The translations under genes were made by a program, and so were the position numbers. The notes under the pieces are model-generated. The model saw only the letters and a list, made by a program, of their open reading frames with translations. It was not told the origin of the DNA and made no database searches. This document shows, piece by piece, positions 35,762 to 44,486 of a stretch of DNA of 51,649 bases. Every line of letters begins with the position of its first letter. The first letter of the stretch is position 1. Source of the stretch: Candidatus Hermodarchaeum yapensis (GTDB lineage Archaea; Asgardarchaeota; Hermodarchaeia; Hermodarchaeales; Hermodarchaeaceae); the NCBI GenBank assembly GCA_016840405.1, contig JAEOSK010000019.1, positions 1 to 51,649 on the forward strand, given 5' to 3'.

Positions 35762-36763
35762 ATGGCACCCAGACAACAGGGCCCACAACCACAAAATCGA
35801 TTCCAAGTCACCTTCCTCCACCAACTAACTCCTGAACAAATTGAAACGTGTGGAGGTAAAGCCACCAATCTAGCCCGACTTAATCAACTGGGATTTACCA
35901 TTCCGAATGGCTTTGCGATTCCAACGGAATGTTTCAAAACCTTCGTGGCAACCTGTCAACAACTTGAAGCCTTTGACAACCTCCATCAAAACACAGATGA
36001 TATCGAAACGCTCATTCACTCTGCCACAGATTTCCAGACTGCTGCTTCTGAATACGAAATCCCAACAGAAATCGCTAACGAAATCATAGCGGGGTTCAAA
36101 CAACTCGTAACTCAACAAGATCCTGGTCCAACAGGATATGCGGTGCGTTCCTCAGCAACAGCAGAGGATACCAAAAAATTCTCCTTTGCAGGACAAGCTG
36201 ATTCATTCCTTTGCGTCCGCGACCAAACTCATGTTCTTGATGCAGTAAAAAGAACTTGGCTCTCTCTTTACTCTCCTCGAGCCCTCCTCTATCTGCAAAG
36301 CAAGGACATTAACATCAACCAAGTACAAATGGGAGTAATCGTCCAAGAAATGATCCTTGGTGAAGTATCTGGTGTCATGTTCACAACTAATGTTGTCACA
36401 AATGACCCAGAACAACTCATTATTGATTCCTCTTGGGGATTAGGTGAAAGTATTGTCGCTGGTAAAGTGAATCCTGATTCCTTCATTATTCAAAAACAAC
36501 CAATTGAAATCATAGAACGGCGAATGGGAGATAAAGCAGTTTACAGTGCTCCACATCCACAAGATAGGCCAGAATGTACACTTCTTAAGGAGACGCCTCC
36601 CGAAAAGCGTGAGATGTTCTCTTTAGACGATGAGCAGCTTGTTAAGTTGACAAACCTGGGTATCGAAATTGAACAAAAAATCGGTTATCCCCAAGACATT
36701 GAATGGACCTATAAAGACGGAGAGTTTATCGTTCTTCAAACCCGTCCCATTACGACTTCATAG
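35762..36763 (+). CDS. stand-alone PEP-synthase-type ATP-grasp domain
   Basis: A 333-residue protein equal to the nucleotide-binding part of PEP synthase/PPDK: GGKATNLARL, then IPNGFAIP, VRSSATAEDT with FAGQADSFL, WLSLYSPRAL, VQEMILGEVSGVMFT, and the C-terminal DIEWTYKDGEFIVLQTRPI. These segments bind ATP and form the phosphohistidine-donor site. It ends where the linker to the swivelling domain would begin in fused enzymes. ATG at 35762 has GAGG nine bases before it. With the adjacent swivel protein it could phosphorylate a third, unidentified substrate module. Confidence 0.88.
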   Translation: MAPRQQGPQPQNRFQVTFLHQLTPEQIETCGGKATNLARLNQLGFTIPNGFAIPTECFKTFVATCQQLEAFDNLHQNTDDIETLIHSATDFQTAASEYEIPTEIANEIIAGFKQLVTQQDPGPTGYAVRSSATAEDTKKFSFAGQADSFLCVRDQTHVLDAVKRTWLSLYSPRALLYLQSKDININQVQMGVIVQEMILGEVSGVMFTTNVVTNDPEQLIIDSSWGLGESIVAGKVNPDSFIIQKQPIEIIERRMGDKAVYSAPHPQDRPECTLLKETPPEKREMFSLDDEQLVKLTNLGIEIEQKIGYPQDIEWTYKDGEFIVLQTRPITTS

Positions 36764-36949
36764 GCTCTTACAGGTTCGGTTTTAACAATTGAGCCGACCT
36801 AAATTTACTCTATTTAGGCATTCTTTTCATCGAAACAGATATGTGGCATCTTCGAAAGAGTAACAGATAGATCGGTGTAGCTTGGGGAACGAAGGTGTGC
36901 ACAGAATCAAGTTCATAATCCCCACCGAATCCCTCACAGGTGAATATGA

Positions 36950-39900
36950 ATGTCTAAATCTAAGAAGTTACCCCCTCTTGATCCCGACTTAGAGGAAGAA
37001 ATGTTCAAATCTATCGCTGAGAAGGCTCCACAAGGGATAGTAGTCTTACAAGGTGAAAGCATTCTCTATGCAAACGATATGCTGGGAGAACTAATGGGTA
37101 TCCCCCTTGAAGAGATCCATCAACTTAATGCCTTTGAGTTCATGAATTATATTGCTGACCCCGATCAAGCTGATGTCACTCGAAGATTGAAATCAGCGGT
37201 TCAAGGCGAGGTAAAAACTAAACTCTATGAGTTTCGTGTAAAGGATAGCAAGGGGGAGTTAAGGTGGCTTCAGGTTCTTCCACGCCTAATCACAATACAA
37301 GAGAAACCTGCAATACTAGCCATGATAACCGAAGTCACTGAACAAAAGCGTACAGAACAAGCCTACCGTGAACTGGTCGATCATTCCTTACAAGGAATCA
37401 TCATCATTCAAGATATGCAGGTCGTATTTTCCAATGAAGCCTTCGCAGAAATGAGTGGTTATACCCTTGATGAACTTCTAGCACTCACTCCAAAACAAGT
37501 GCAGGATAGTGTCCATCCTGATTACCAAACCCGTGTATGGGGTCGGATGCGAGAACGCCTCGAAGGCAAACCCGTTCCCTCACATTATTCCTTTAAAGCT
37601 ATTGGAAAAGATGGCAGTGAACGCTGGCTAGAAATGTATGTCATCGTCACCGAATATAATGGTAAACCTGCTATCCAAGCCACTTTCATTGATATCACAG
37701 AACGCCAAGAGGCAGACATCAAACTCCAAGAATCCGAGGCCCGCTACCGTGGATTATTCGACGACCTTCCTGTCGGTTTGTATCGAACCAGCAAAGATGG
37801 ACAAATCATCGATGCCAATCCGGCACTCATTAAATTACTTGGAGCCAAGGATATAGAAGAGCTTCTCGCTTTGAATGCCTCTGACTTCTATGTCGATCGT
37901 GATGAAAGAGAGCATTACGAAGAAATTCTCGGTCAAGAGGGCATCGTAACCGGTCATGATGTGCAATTCAAACGATTAGATGGCGAAGTTATTTGGGTTC
38001 ATGATACTTTCCGAGCCATTCGAGATGAGGCTGGGGCAGTCCATTATTATGAGGGATCGTTGGAGGATATCACCGATCAGAAACGAGCAGCGCTAGCTCT
38101 CAAAGAAAGTGAAGAGAAATACCGAACGCTGGTCGAAACATCACCCGACGCTATTACGGTTACAGACTTGGAAGGCAAAGTAATAATGTGCAACCAACAG
38201 GCATTACAATTGTATGGGATTGAGGATGAAAAGGATTTGTTAGGGGTCAGTGCATTCGAGCTTATTGATCCAGAAGATGTACCAATAGCGATGGAGAATT
38301 TACAAACAACCCTTCAAACAGGACGTTCTGGAACTTTAGAATATACATTACTTCGTCGTGACGGCACTCCTTATCCAGCTGAATTAAATGCTGCACTTCT
38401 CAAAGATGCTAAAGGAAACCCTACTGCATTCATCGGAGTTATACGTGATATCAGTAAGCGCAAGGAAGCTGAAGCAAAATACCAAAGCCTCTTCGATAGC
38501 GTTCCAATCGGACTCTACCGTACAATGCCAGATGGAACTATTCTCGATGGCAATCCTGCGCTAGTAGAAATTCTTGGGTTCAATACAAAAGCCCAACTTC
38601 TTGAACGAAATGCTTCCAGCTTCTATGCCGATCCAAATGCTCGAAAACAATGGGAAGTTATCATCGCGCGAGAAGATGTTGTTACGGGATTTCAAACTGA
38701 ATTCAAGCGTGACGATGGAAAGACTATCTGGGTGGAACTTTCAGTCCGTGCTGTTCGAGATGGGGAAGGAAATATTGAATGCTATGAAGGAAACCTGGAA
38801 GATATCACTGATCGGAAGCGCAGTGAAGAAGCTGTTCGGGAATCTGAAGCCAAGTACCGTGCACTAGTCGATCAATCTCTACAAGGGATTGTCATTTTTC
38901 AAGATAGTCGTATTGTTTTTGCGAATCCTCAATTGATGGATCAACTCCAAAAAACACCAGAGGATATCGTAGGTGCACCGCCAGAAACGTTTTGGAATTT
39001 GATTCATCCGGAAGACATTGAGATCCTTCAACAACGGATGCAAGACCGTGTTGCAGGTGAACCAGTTCCGGATCGATATGAAGTTCGGCTTCTCCGACCA
39101 GATGGCGGACCTATGTGGGTCGAATCCTATGTCAAACAAATCGACTATCAGGGGAAACCAGCCCTACAAGTCACCAGCATTGATGTCACTGAACGAAAAT
39201 TAGCTGAACAGGCGTTACAAGAATCAGAAGGGAAATACCGGAATCTCGTTGAACAATCCCTCTATGGCATCGTTATTTCCCAGGGTGACCCCCCACGAAT
39301 CTTTTTCGCAAATGAAGCCTTTTCCAAAATGATTGGATTTAGTGTTGAAGAAATCCTCGCCATGTCACCGAAGAAAGTCCAGAATCTGATTCATCCTTCT
39401 GATCAAGAACTGGTCTTAACCCGCGTAACACGCAGGCTAGAAGGAAAATCAGCACCTCCCCAATATGAATACCGATTGGTTCGAAAAGACGGAAGTGTTC
39501 GCTGGGTGGAAATCTTTGCCAACGTCATTGAGTACGAAGGGGAACCTGCCATCCAGGCGGCATATTCCGATATCACCGAACGCAAAAAGGCTGAAGCTGC
39601 GCTTCTTGAATCAGAAGAAAAATTCCGCGCCTTAGTCGAAGATTTATCCGATTGGGTCTGGGAACTCGATCTCAAAGGGACAATCACCTACAGCAACAGC
39701 GCCGTAGAAGATATTCTAGGCTTCTCCGCCGGTCAAGTCCTAGGACAGACACCGTGTGACTTTCTCCGACCCGAAGACGTCGAAAGAGCACAACAAACCT
39801 TCGCTGAACTCATCGAGAAACAACGACCCATTCGAACACTCGTCATCCAGTTTGTCCACCGCGATCACTCCGATGTCACTCTTGAAGCACGCGGAAGCCC

Positions 39901-40009
39901 TATATTTGATGAAAACGGAGCACTTCTTGGCTTCCGTGGTATCTTCCGAGATATCACTGATCGACTAAAAATGCTTGAACAACTTCGCGCACTCGATGAG
40001 CGATTGTGA
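36950..40009 (+). CDS. eight-PAS-domain protein without an output domain
   Basis: A 1019-residue soluble protein made only of PAS/PAC units, starting near residues 17, 139, 265, 390, 509, 634, 761 and 890. Each PAC ends in an [DE]ITER/DITDR-type motif and a short helix before the next [KR][YF]R start. Units 3 and 5 (both GLYRT, NPAL, FKR.DG) are clearly close relatives; units 2, 6 and 7 (QGI/YGI, FANEAF) form another group. After DITDRLKMLEQLRALDERL it stops, just where a histidine-kinase dimerisation helix would begin, and no kinase, cyclase or HTH frame follows. Either a PAS scaffold that passes a signal to partners, or a kinase that lost its catalytic end. Confidence 0.88.
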   Translation: MSKSKKLPPLDPDLEEEMFKSIAEKAPQGIVVLQGESILYANDMLGELMGIPLEEIHQLNAFEFMNYIADPDQADVTRRLKSAVQGEVKTKLYEFRVKDSKGELRWLQVLPRLITIQEKPAILAMITEVTEQKRTEQAYRELVDHSLQGIIIIQDMQVVFSNEAFAEMSGYTLDELLALTPKQVQDSVHPDYQTRVWGRMRERLEGKPVPSHYSFKAIGKDGSERWLEMYVIVTEYNGKPAIQATFIDITERQEADIKLQESEARYRGLFDDLPVGLYRTSKDGQIIDANPALIKLLGAKDIEELLALNASDFYVDRDEREHYEEILGQEGIVTGHDVQFKRLDGEVIWVHDTFRAIRDEAGAVHYYEGSLEDITDQKRAALALKESEEKYRTLVETSPDAITVTDLEGKVIMCNQQALQLYGIEDEKDLLGVSAFELIDPEDVPIAMENLQTTLQTGRSGTLEYTLLRRDGTPYPAELNAALLKDAKGNPTAFIGVIRDISKRKEAEAKYQSLFDSVPIGLYRTMPDGTILDGNPALVEILGFNTKAQLLERNASSFYADPNARKQWEVIIAREDVVTGFQTEFKRDDGKTIWVELSVRAVRDGEGNIECYEGNLEDITDRKRSEEAVRESEAKYRALVDQSLQGIVIFQDSRIVFANPQLMDQLQKTPEDIVGAPPETFWNLIHPEDIEILQQRMQDRVAGEPVPDRYEVRLLRPDGGPMWVESYVKQIDYQGKPALQVTSIDVTERKLAEQALQESEGKYRNLVEQSLYGIVISQGDPPRIFFANEAFSKMIGFSVEEILAMSPKKVQNLIHPSDQELVLTRVTRRLEGKSAPPQYEYRLVRKDGSVRWVEIFANVIEYEGEPAIQAAYSDITERKKAEAALLESEEKFRALVEDLSDWVWELDLKGTITYSNSAVEDILGFSAGQVLGQTPCDFLRPEDVERAQQTFAELIEKQRPIRTLVIQFVHRDHSDVTLEARGSPIFDENGALLGFRGIFRDITDRLKMLEQLRALDERL

Positions 40010-40305
40010 ACTACACCCGCCTGAAGGAGGGGGTTTCTTGCTTCATGCCATCGACTCATGCCGACTAGTCTATAGGCTTTCCTCGCCGTTCCGACGATGT
40101 TGCCTTGTTAAATGAGCCTTGGTTTCCGATCATCAACCGGGACCTTAACCCCTTATCTGGATAAACTCCGTGAATTATCTTCAATTTGAGTTATTGAATT
40201 TTTCTCACGACTTTTGAAAATCAGTTATTGTCTCAAACAAGAATTTGTATGTGATATAGTTTTTAATGGATAGCTAATCATTTATGCTCCACGAGCTGAA
40301 TATCT
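40010..40305. other. intergenic region after the PAS gene
   Basis: No coding frame or kinase remnant is seen in any frame. A C-rich then G-rich short inverted segment followed by TTTC sits at about 40016-40036 and may serve as terminator. The last 100 bases are AT-rich and hold the promoter of the next operon (a GATATAG element near 40254). Confidence 0.5.
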
Positions 40306-41472
40306 ATGATTGGAGATATAAGTACTAAGAAAGCTAATACATTACTTCGTCGAGCTAGTGCCGCCAGCACCTACCTTCTCTCTCAACGAACGGCCCTCGA
40401 ATCCAAACTGTTTCCTGTTACAGCCTACAACAGTGTTGCTTGCGCTCAAATCTACCGAGGCTACCAATATAACCTCTTTAAACAACTAGCAGAACACATT
40501 TCACCAGAAGAAATCGGGCAACGATCTCGAACGCTGGCTGCTTATCCCAATGTACTGGGAGTTTGGGCTTTCATCGGATTATGGGGACTAGGGCGGATGC
40601 AAGACCTTTTCGATGCAGGCGGTGCTGAAAACGAAACCCCTGAACGCCGTAAAGAAGCCAAATTCATGATTGATTTCTGGTATCGCATGGCCAACAACTA
40701 CTATGATAGCGACACGCCTTTAGCTGCTGAAAATAATGATACTGCCCAAGTTCTTCCTGACAAGATATTAGATATGGTCAAGCAAGAATTACAGCCAATC
40801 AATAAAGATCAGGTCAACAAGCTCAAACGTACGATGGCCCAACTCTACCTTGCTGAATTTCTCTCCTATTGCGAATGTCGAGCAAGCATTCATGAAATGG
40901 GTCCATATCCCATCAGTGATAATGAAGTCCTCATCTTCAGAGAATTCTCACCCCTCTATGATGGTTCTCGACTAATCTGGGACTGGCATGACACCGAAGC
41001 AAAATCCCCTGTCCCCAATCTCTCCGTTGCTCTCGTCCTGAAAGATATGGAAGAGCTAGTTTTCACGGATTTTGCAACCCTCTTTCCTAAACCTGAAGAT
41101 TACACCGACCATATCACACAATTCGCCCTTTTCACACGCTACGGTGATAAAATCGAAACCACGCCTTTCAATGTCCTCACCGACCTAGAGAAATTCGCTA
41201 CTGATGTCCAAACTGAACTATACCTTGAATTCGCTGAATGGGACGACGTCACACGTCTGAAAGCTGGATCCTCCGTCTTCTTGAAATGGTTCTACATTTT
41301 CACTGACATGGGTAATATCACCGACAAAGTCACCATGGGATTAGACGAAAACCTCGTGGGCGATTACATCGAGTTGATGCTCAATTCAATGGGGCACCCC
41401 GCTTGGGCACGACTCTTTCGCAGCAAAGAAGAATGTGATAAAGATCCTTCCTTTTACGAGCTCCTCGATTAA
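40306..41472 (+). CDS. hypothetical protein, first gene of a three-gene operon
   Basis: A 388-residue, mostly helical protein. The N-terminal half is rich in aromatic helices (YQYNLFKQL, VWAFIGLWGLGRM, DFWYRMANNYYDS) and the C-terminal half is acidic (AEWDDV, VFLKWFYIFTDMG). No catalytic motif is recognised and there is no signal peptide or certain TM segment. The next two genes follow after 15 and 14 bases, so it probably works with a CrtC/DUF7064-like protein and a phosphatase. Confidence 0.6.
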   Translation: MIGDISTKKANTLLRRASAASTYLLSQRTALESKLFPVTAYNSVACAQIYRGYQYNLFKQLAEHISPEEIGQRSRTLAAYPNVLGVWAFIGLWGLGRMQDLFDAGGAENETPERRKEAKFMIDFWYRMANNYYDSDTPLAAENNDTAQVLPDKILDMVKQELQPINKDQVNKLKRTMAQLYLAEFLSYCECRASIHEMGPYPISDNEVLIFREFSPLYDGSRLIWDWHDTEAKSPVPNLSVALVLKDMEELVFTDFATLFPKPEDYTDHITQFALFTRYGDKIETTPFNVLTDLEKFATDVQTELYLEFAEWDDVTRLKAGSSVFLKWFYIFTDMGNITDKVTMGLDENLVGDYIELMLNSMGHPAWARLFRSKEECDKDPSFYELLD

Positions 41473-41487
41473 CAGACGTGACACATC

Positions 41488-42390
41488 ATGTCCAGTGAAG
41501 TTCCACCATCAGATGAAGGGTTCCACAATCCAAAGACAATACCTGACTGGAAGGAATCCTACTACTTCCAGTTTTATGATCCCGAAGTCAAACTCTGTGC
41601 CTTCTTCTATATCTCCGCATATCCCAATGTTCCCAAACGGGACTATCTCGTTGCTTTTCTCACCGAAGGCGAAACCGACATCTACCTAAACTCCCTGCCC
41701 ACACCAGGCAAACTCGACTCTCTTGATGATGGGAAACTGCGATTCGAACTAGTTGAACCCAATGAACTGTGGAGAATTCACTTTGATGACGGTAAACGGT
41801 TTGCTAGCCTCGATTTTGCTGGACGCTTTGATCCCTTCGCCTACGACTCTACACAATCCTATCGAAAAGGCGTACTCGAACAAGAACACTACGAACAAGG
41901 CTGTTTCGTCGATGGCACGATTCGCCTTGCCAACGGTACAGAACACAAAATCGAATGTTTTGGTCACCGTGATCATTCATGGGGACTCCGCGACTACGCT
42001 GCAATTGATGAATGGAACTGGATTGCGGCCCAATTCTCATGGTGTACCATTAACATCATCAAGCTCCACATGGGCGACAAACTCGAAACGGCTGGATTCT
42101 TGTCAAGTCTAGTTGGAAACCAACGACTCACCGACATTTCAATCAAAATCCACTTCGAATACGATGATGTAACTCCCCAAGGTTATACTATCCATTTCAC
42201 CGACGAGCAAAAGAAAAAATGGCAACTCGATTCAATGAAACTCCAAACCATGATCTATCCTCCACGCCAATCCAAACCTGGACGAGAAACCAACATATAC
42301 GAAATCGTCTCCCAATTCACCCTCAAAGGTGATCCCAGTTTCGGTTATGGGATTGCGGAATTCCTCATCAGCCGAAAAACGCTCACTTAA
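41488..42390 (+). CDS. CrtC/DUF7064-like lipocalin-fold protein
   Basis: A 300-residue protein whose centre has GHRDHSWGLRDY, the hallmark of proteins related to hydroxyneurosporene synthase (CrtC) and DUF7064, a double-lipocalin fold that handles terpenoid or lipid-like substrates. Before it, CFVDGTIRLANGTEHKIE matches the strand region leading to that motif. Family members often sit near isoprenoid or steroid-type genes; here the partners are an unknown helical protein and a phosphatase, which hints at processing of a polyprenyl or isoprenoid lipid. That link is inference. Confidence 0.65.
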   Translation: MSSEVPPSDEGFHNPKTIPDWKESYYFQFYDPEVKLCAFFYISAYPNVPKRDYLVAFLTEGETDIYLNSLPTPGKLDSLDDGKLRFELVEPNELWRIHFDDGKRFASLDFAGRFDPFAYDSTQSYRKGVLEQEHYEQGCFVDGTIRLANGTEHKIECFGHRDHSWGLRDYAAIDEWNWIAAQFSWCTINIIKLHMGDKLETAGFLSSLVGNQRLTDISIKIHFEYDDVTPQGYTIHFTDEQKKKWQLDSMKLQTMIYPPRQSKPGRETNIYEIVSQFTLKGDPSFGYGIAEFLISRKTLT

Positions 42391-42404
42391 ACGGAAGGCT
42401 ATTC

Positions 42405-42851
42405 ATGCTTAATTTCAGTTATTTAATTCCTGGTGTTCTTGCGGGTTCAAGCATGCCTCGAGGAAGACAAGACCTGGAACGACTCGTAGATGAAGGCATC
42501 GAAGTTCTTGTTACGGCCATGGAAGAATCCCTTAACGAAGACCTCGTCAAAGATGTTGGACTCGAATACCACTACTATCCTGTGCCTCCCTATGGAACTC
42601 CAACTCTTCAGCAAATCAACGGCTTTGTCGAACTCGTAAACACAAATCGTGTTATGAACAGACCCGTCGCCATCCATTGCTTCATGGGTTGGGGACGCAC
42701 CGGTACATTACTAGCCGCATATCTCATTAGTGAAGGAATGAATGCTGATGAAGCTATTAATGAGGTGCGAGAGAAACGTTCAGGGTCTATCGAGACGCGC
42801 GGTCAGGAACAAATCCTTTACAGATATGCGCAAGATCTGGCAACACGCTGA
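42405..42851 (+). CDS. dual-specificity protein phosphatase-like
   Basis: A 148-residue cysteine phosphatase fold. HCFMGWGRTG at 91-100 is the HCX5R signature with Cys92 and Arg98. Before it, YYPVPPYGTPT occupies the place of the general-acid loop, where relatives have PxPDxxxP; the Asp is replaced by Pro here. The active site is otherwise intact, so catalysis may be slow, use another acid (Glu or Asp nearby), or serve for binding. It is the third gene of the operon and converges on cdhE with an eight-base gap. Confidence 0.83.
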   Translation: MLNFSYLIPGVLAGSSMPRGRQDLERLVDEGIEVLVTAMEESLNEDLVKDVGLEYHYYPVPPYGTPTLQQINGFVELVNTNRVMNRPVAIHCFMGWGRTGTLLAAYLISEGMNADEAINEVREKRSGSIETRGQEQILYRYAQDLATR

Positions 42852-42859
42852 TAGATTTG

Positions 42860-44272
42860 CTACTCTTTTTTCCAGAGTTCATCTCCGATATACGGGCCAA
42901 TTCCACTGGAATCTTTTGGACCCACTTTAACTGTCCACTTTGATGCTTCTTCGGTTTCTCCACTGAGACGCGCAGCCATGCCTGGACTAATGAGAATGCG
43001 ATGATTGACCTTCTTTTCTACGCCAGATTCTTTGATGGCCTCAGCAATCACATCAGCAGTAAGTTTTCTACCTGCAACTGCAGACTGAATGCTCAGCCCT
43101 TCCGTGTCAATTACGACCAGATAGGCGTCAATCCCAGCCTGTTTGATATCACTTTCAACCGTGAAATAGGTGAGAGCAAAATTCGAAGTATACATCACCG
43201 GTGAATCATTTGTCGGATGTCCGAATTCACGAAGCCCAGGTTCAACTGCAACCGGTTTCACTGGATCCGTAAAGAGATTCGTCCTAAGAAATGTTAGTGG
43301 CAGCTGAACCCACATATCTAGGCTATGCAACACGATGATATCCGCATACCGGATAATCATCGAAGCTCCAGCCAGCACTTCTTGCCATTTCGCCAGCTCT
43401 TCTGCTTCTCCCTCCTTATGATCTCCCCACACAGAAATCGGAGATGCTAGGAGCGGAAAACCAACACCTTCATCACCCTCCCGAGTCGCTGCACGCCGCA
43501 ACATAGTGAAATCATCAATCGTCGATCCTAAGGCTGCACTAAACTCATTGCCTGGATCGAGTACCACATCAAGTCCCATCTGATTAAAAGTAGAAGCTAG
43601 GGACTTTAATGCATTCAAGTCACCGGGTGCATAAACAACAACAGGAAGTTGATATTTCATAGCAATTTCTGACACTTCTTGCCAGCTGTCAGTCGTTGCG
43701 GCATAGAGAAGGGGACGCTTGGATTGTAACGCTTGTGCACCTGCCGCAAGTACCTTTGGATTCAACGAACACAACATAATTGGCCAATTGGTTAATTCAC
43801 CCAATCGTTTGGCTGCTTCAGCAAATTTCTTCGGATCTCCCGATACTGAACGTAATGCAATGCCGTCTAGGCGCAAATCCATGCCAATATACACATACGT
43901 CCAGTTCTCAATTTCTCCCACACGCTTCTTCATTTCTTCAGGTGCAGCTGAATCAGCCACATCCACAAAGAACGCTGTAGGATGCAAATACCGCAAGTCG
44001 TGCCGGTAGAGAACCAGTTCACCGCCAATCGAAACCTTGTGTTCACCACTCCCAATAACCACTTCTCGGACGGGTGGCCGCATCAGCTCTTCTAATTTAT
44101 CTCGCTTGTCAGCGTATTCTCTTTCACGATACAAGGGCGTACACGCTTTAATCCCAAGCGTGTATTCAGCTGCCTTTGTCGCAAATGCCATGCAATTTGC
44201 CTCCCCACACTCACCACAATTTGTCTGGGGAAGTAGCGGGTAAATGTCCATTGGACCAGCACGTTTAGCCAT
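42860..44272 (-). CDS. cdhE: acetyl-CoA decarbonylase/synthase gamma subunit (corrinoid iron-sulfur)
   Basis: The large corrinoid iron-sulfur subunit carries methyl groups between tetrahydropterin and the A-cluster of acetyl-CoA synthase in the archaeal Wood-Ljungdahl pathway. The N-terminus has CX2CX4CX16C (C19, C22, C27, C44) for the 4Fe-4S cluster, then a TIM-barrel core (VVLDPGNEF, LLASPISVWG), and the C-terminal corrinoid region (SIQSAVAGRKLT). At 470 residues it is full length. It stands alone: no cdhA, B, C or D lies within this window. Confidence 0.93.
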   Translation of the reverse strand: MAKRAGPMDIYPLLPQTNCGECGEANCMAFATKAAEYTLGIKACTPLYREREYADKRDKLEELMRPPVREVVIGSGEHKVSIGGELVLYRHDLRYLHPTAFFVDVADSAAPEEMKKRVGEIENWTYVYIGMDLRLDGIALRSVSGDPKKFAEAAKRLGELTNWPIMLCSLNPKVLAAGAQALQSKRPLLYAATTDSWQEVSEIAMKYQLPVVVYAPGDLNALKSLASTFNQMGLDVVLDPGNEFSAALGSTIDDFTMLRRAATREGDEGVGFPLLASPISVWGDHKEGEAEELAKWQEVLAGASMIIRYADIIVLHSLDMWVQLPLTFLRTNLFTDPVKPVAVEPGLREFGHPTNDSPVMYTSNFALTYFTVESDIKQAGIDAYLVVIDTEGLSIQSAVAGRKLTADVIAEAIKESGVEKKVNHRILISPGMAARLSGETEEASKWTVKVGPKDSSGIGPYIGDELWKKE

Positions 44273-44486
44273 GAGAACGCCTCAAATGCTCTGAGTAGGC
44301 ATCTGGTATGCTGAGTTTAGATAATTAGCTTTTGTGCTTATGATAATATCATTGTAGAATTTGCTGAATCAGTAACCCAGAAGTTGCCTTTGAAATAACA
44401 ATACTTGCATTTTTAACATATGTTGCGAACGTCTTTGTGTTAAGAACGCAAAAGAAATCCTAGCAGTAGGTTTCGGGGTTATTCTG

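Noticed and set aside
40010..40305. Possible frameshifted histidine kinase after the PAS gene
   Set aside because: All frames carry stops and none shows HisKA or HATPase motifs.
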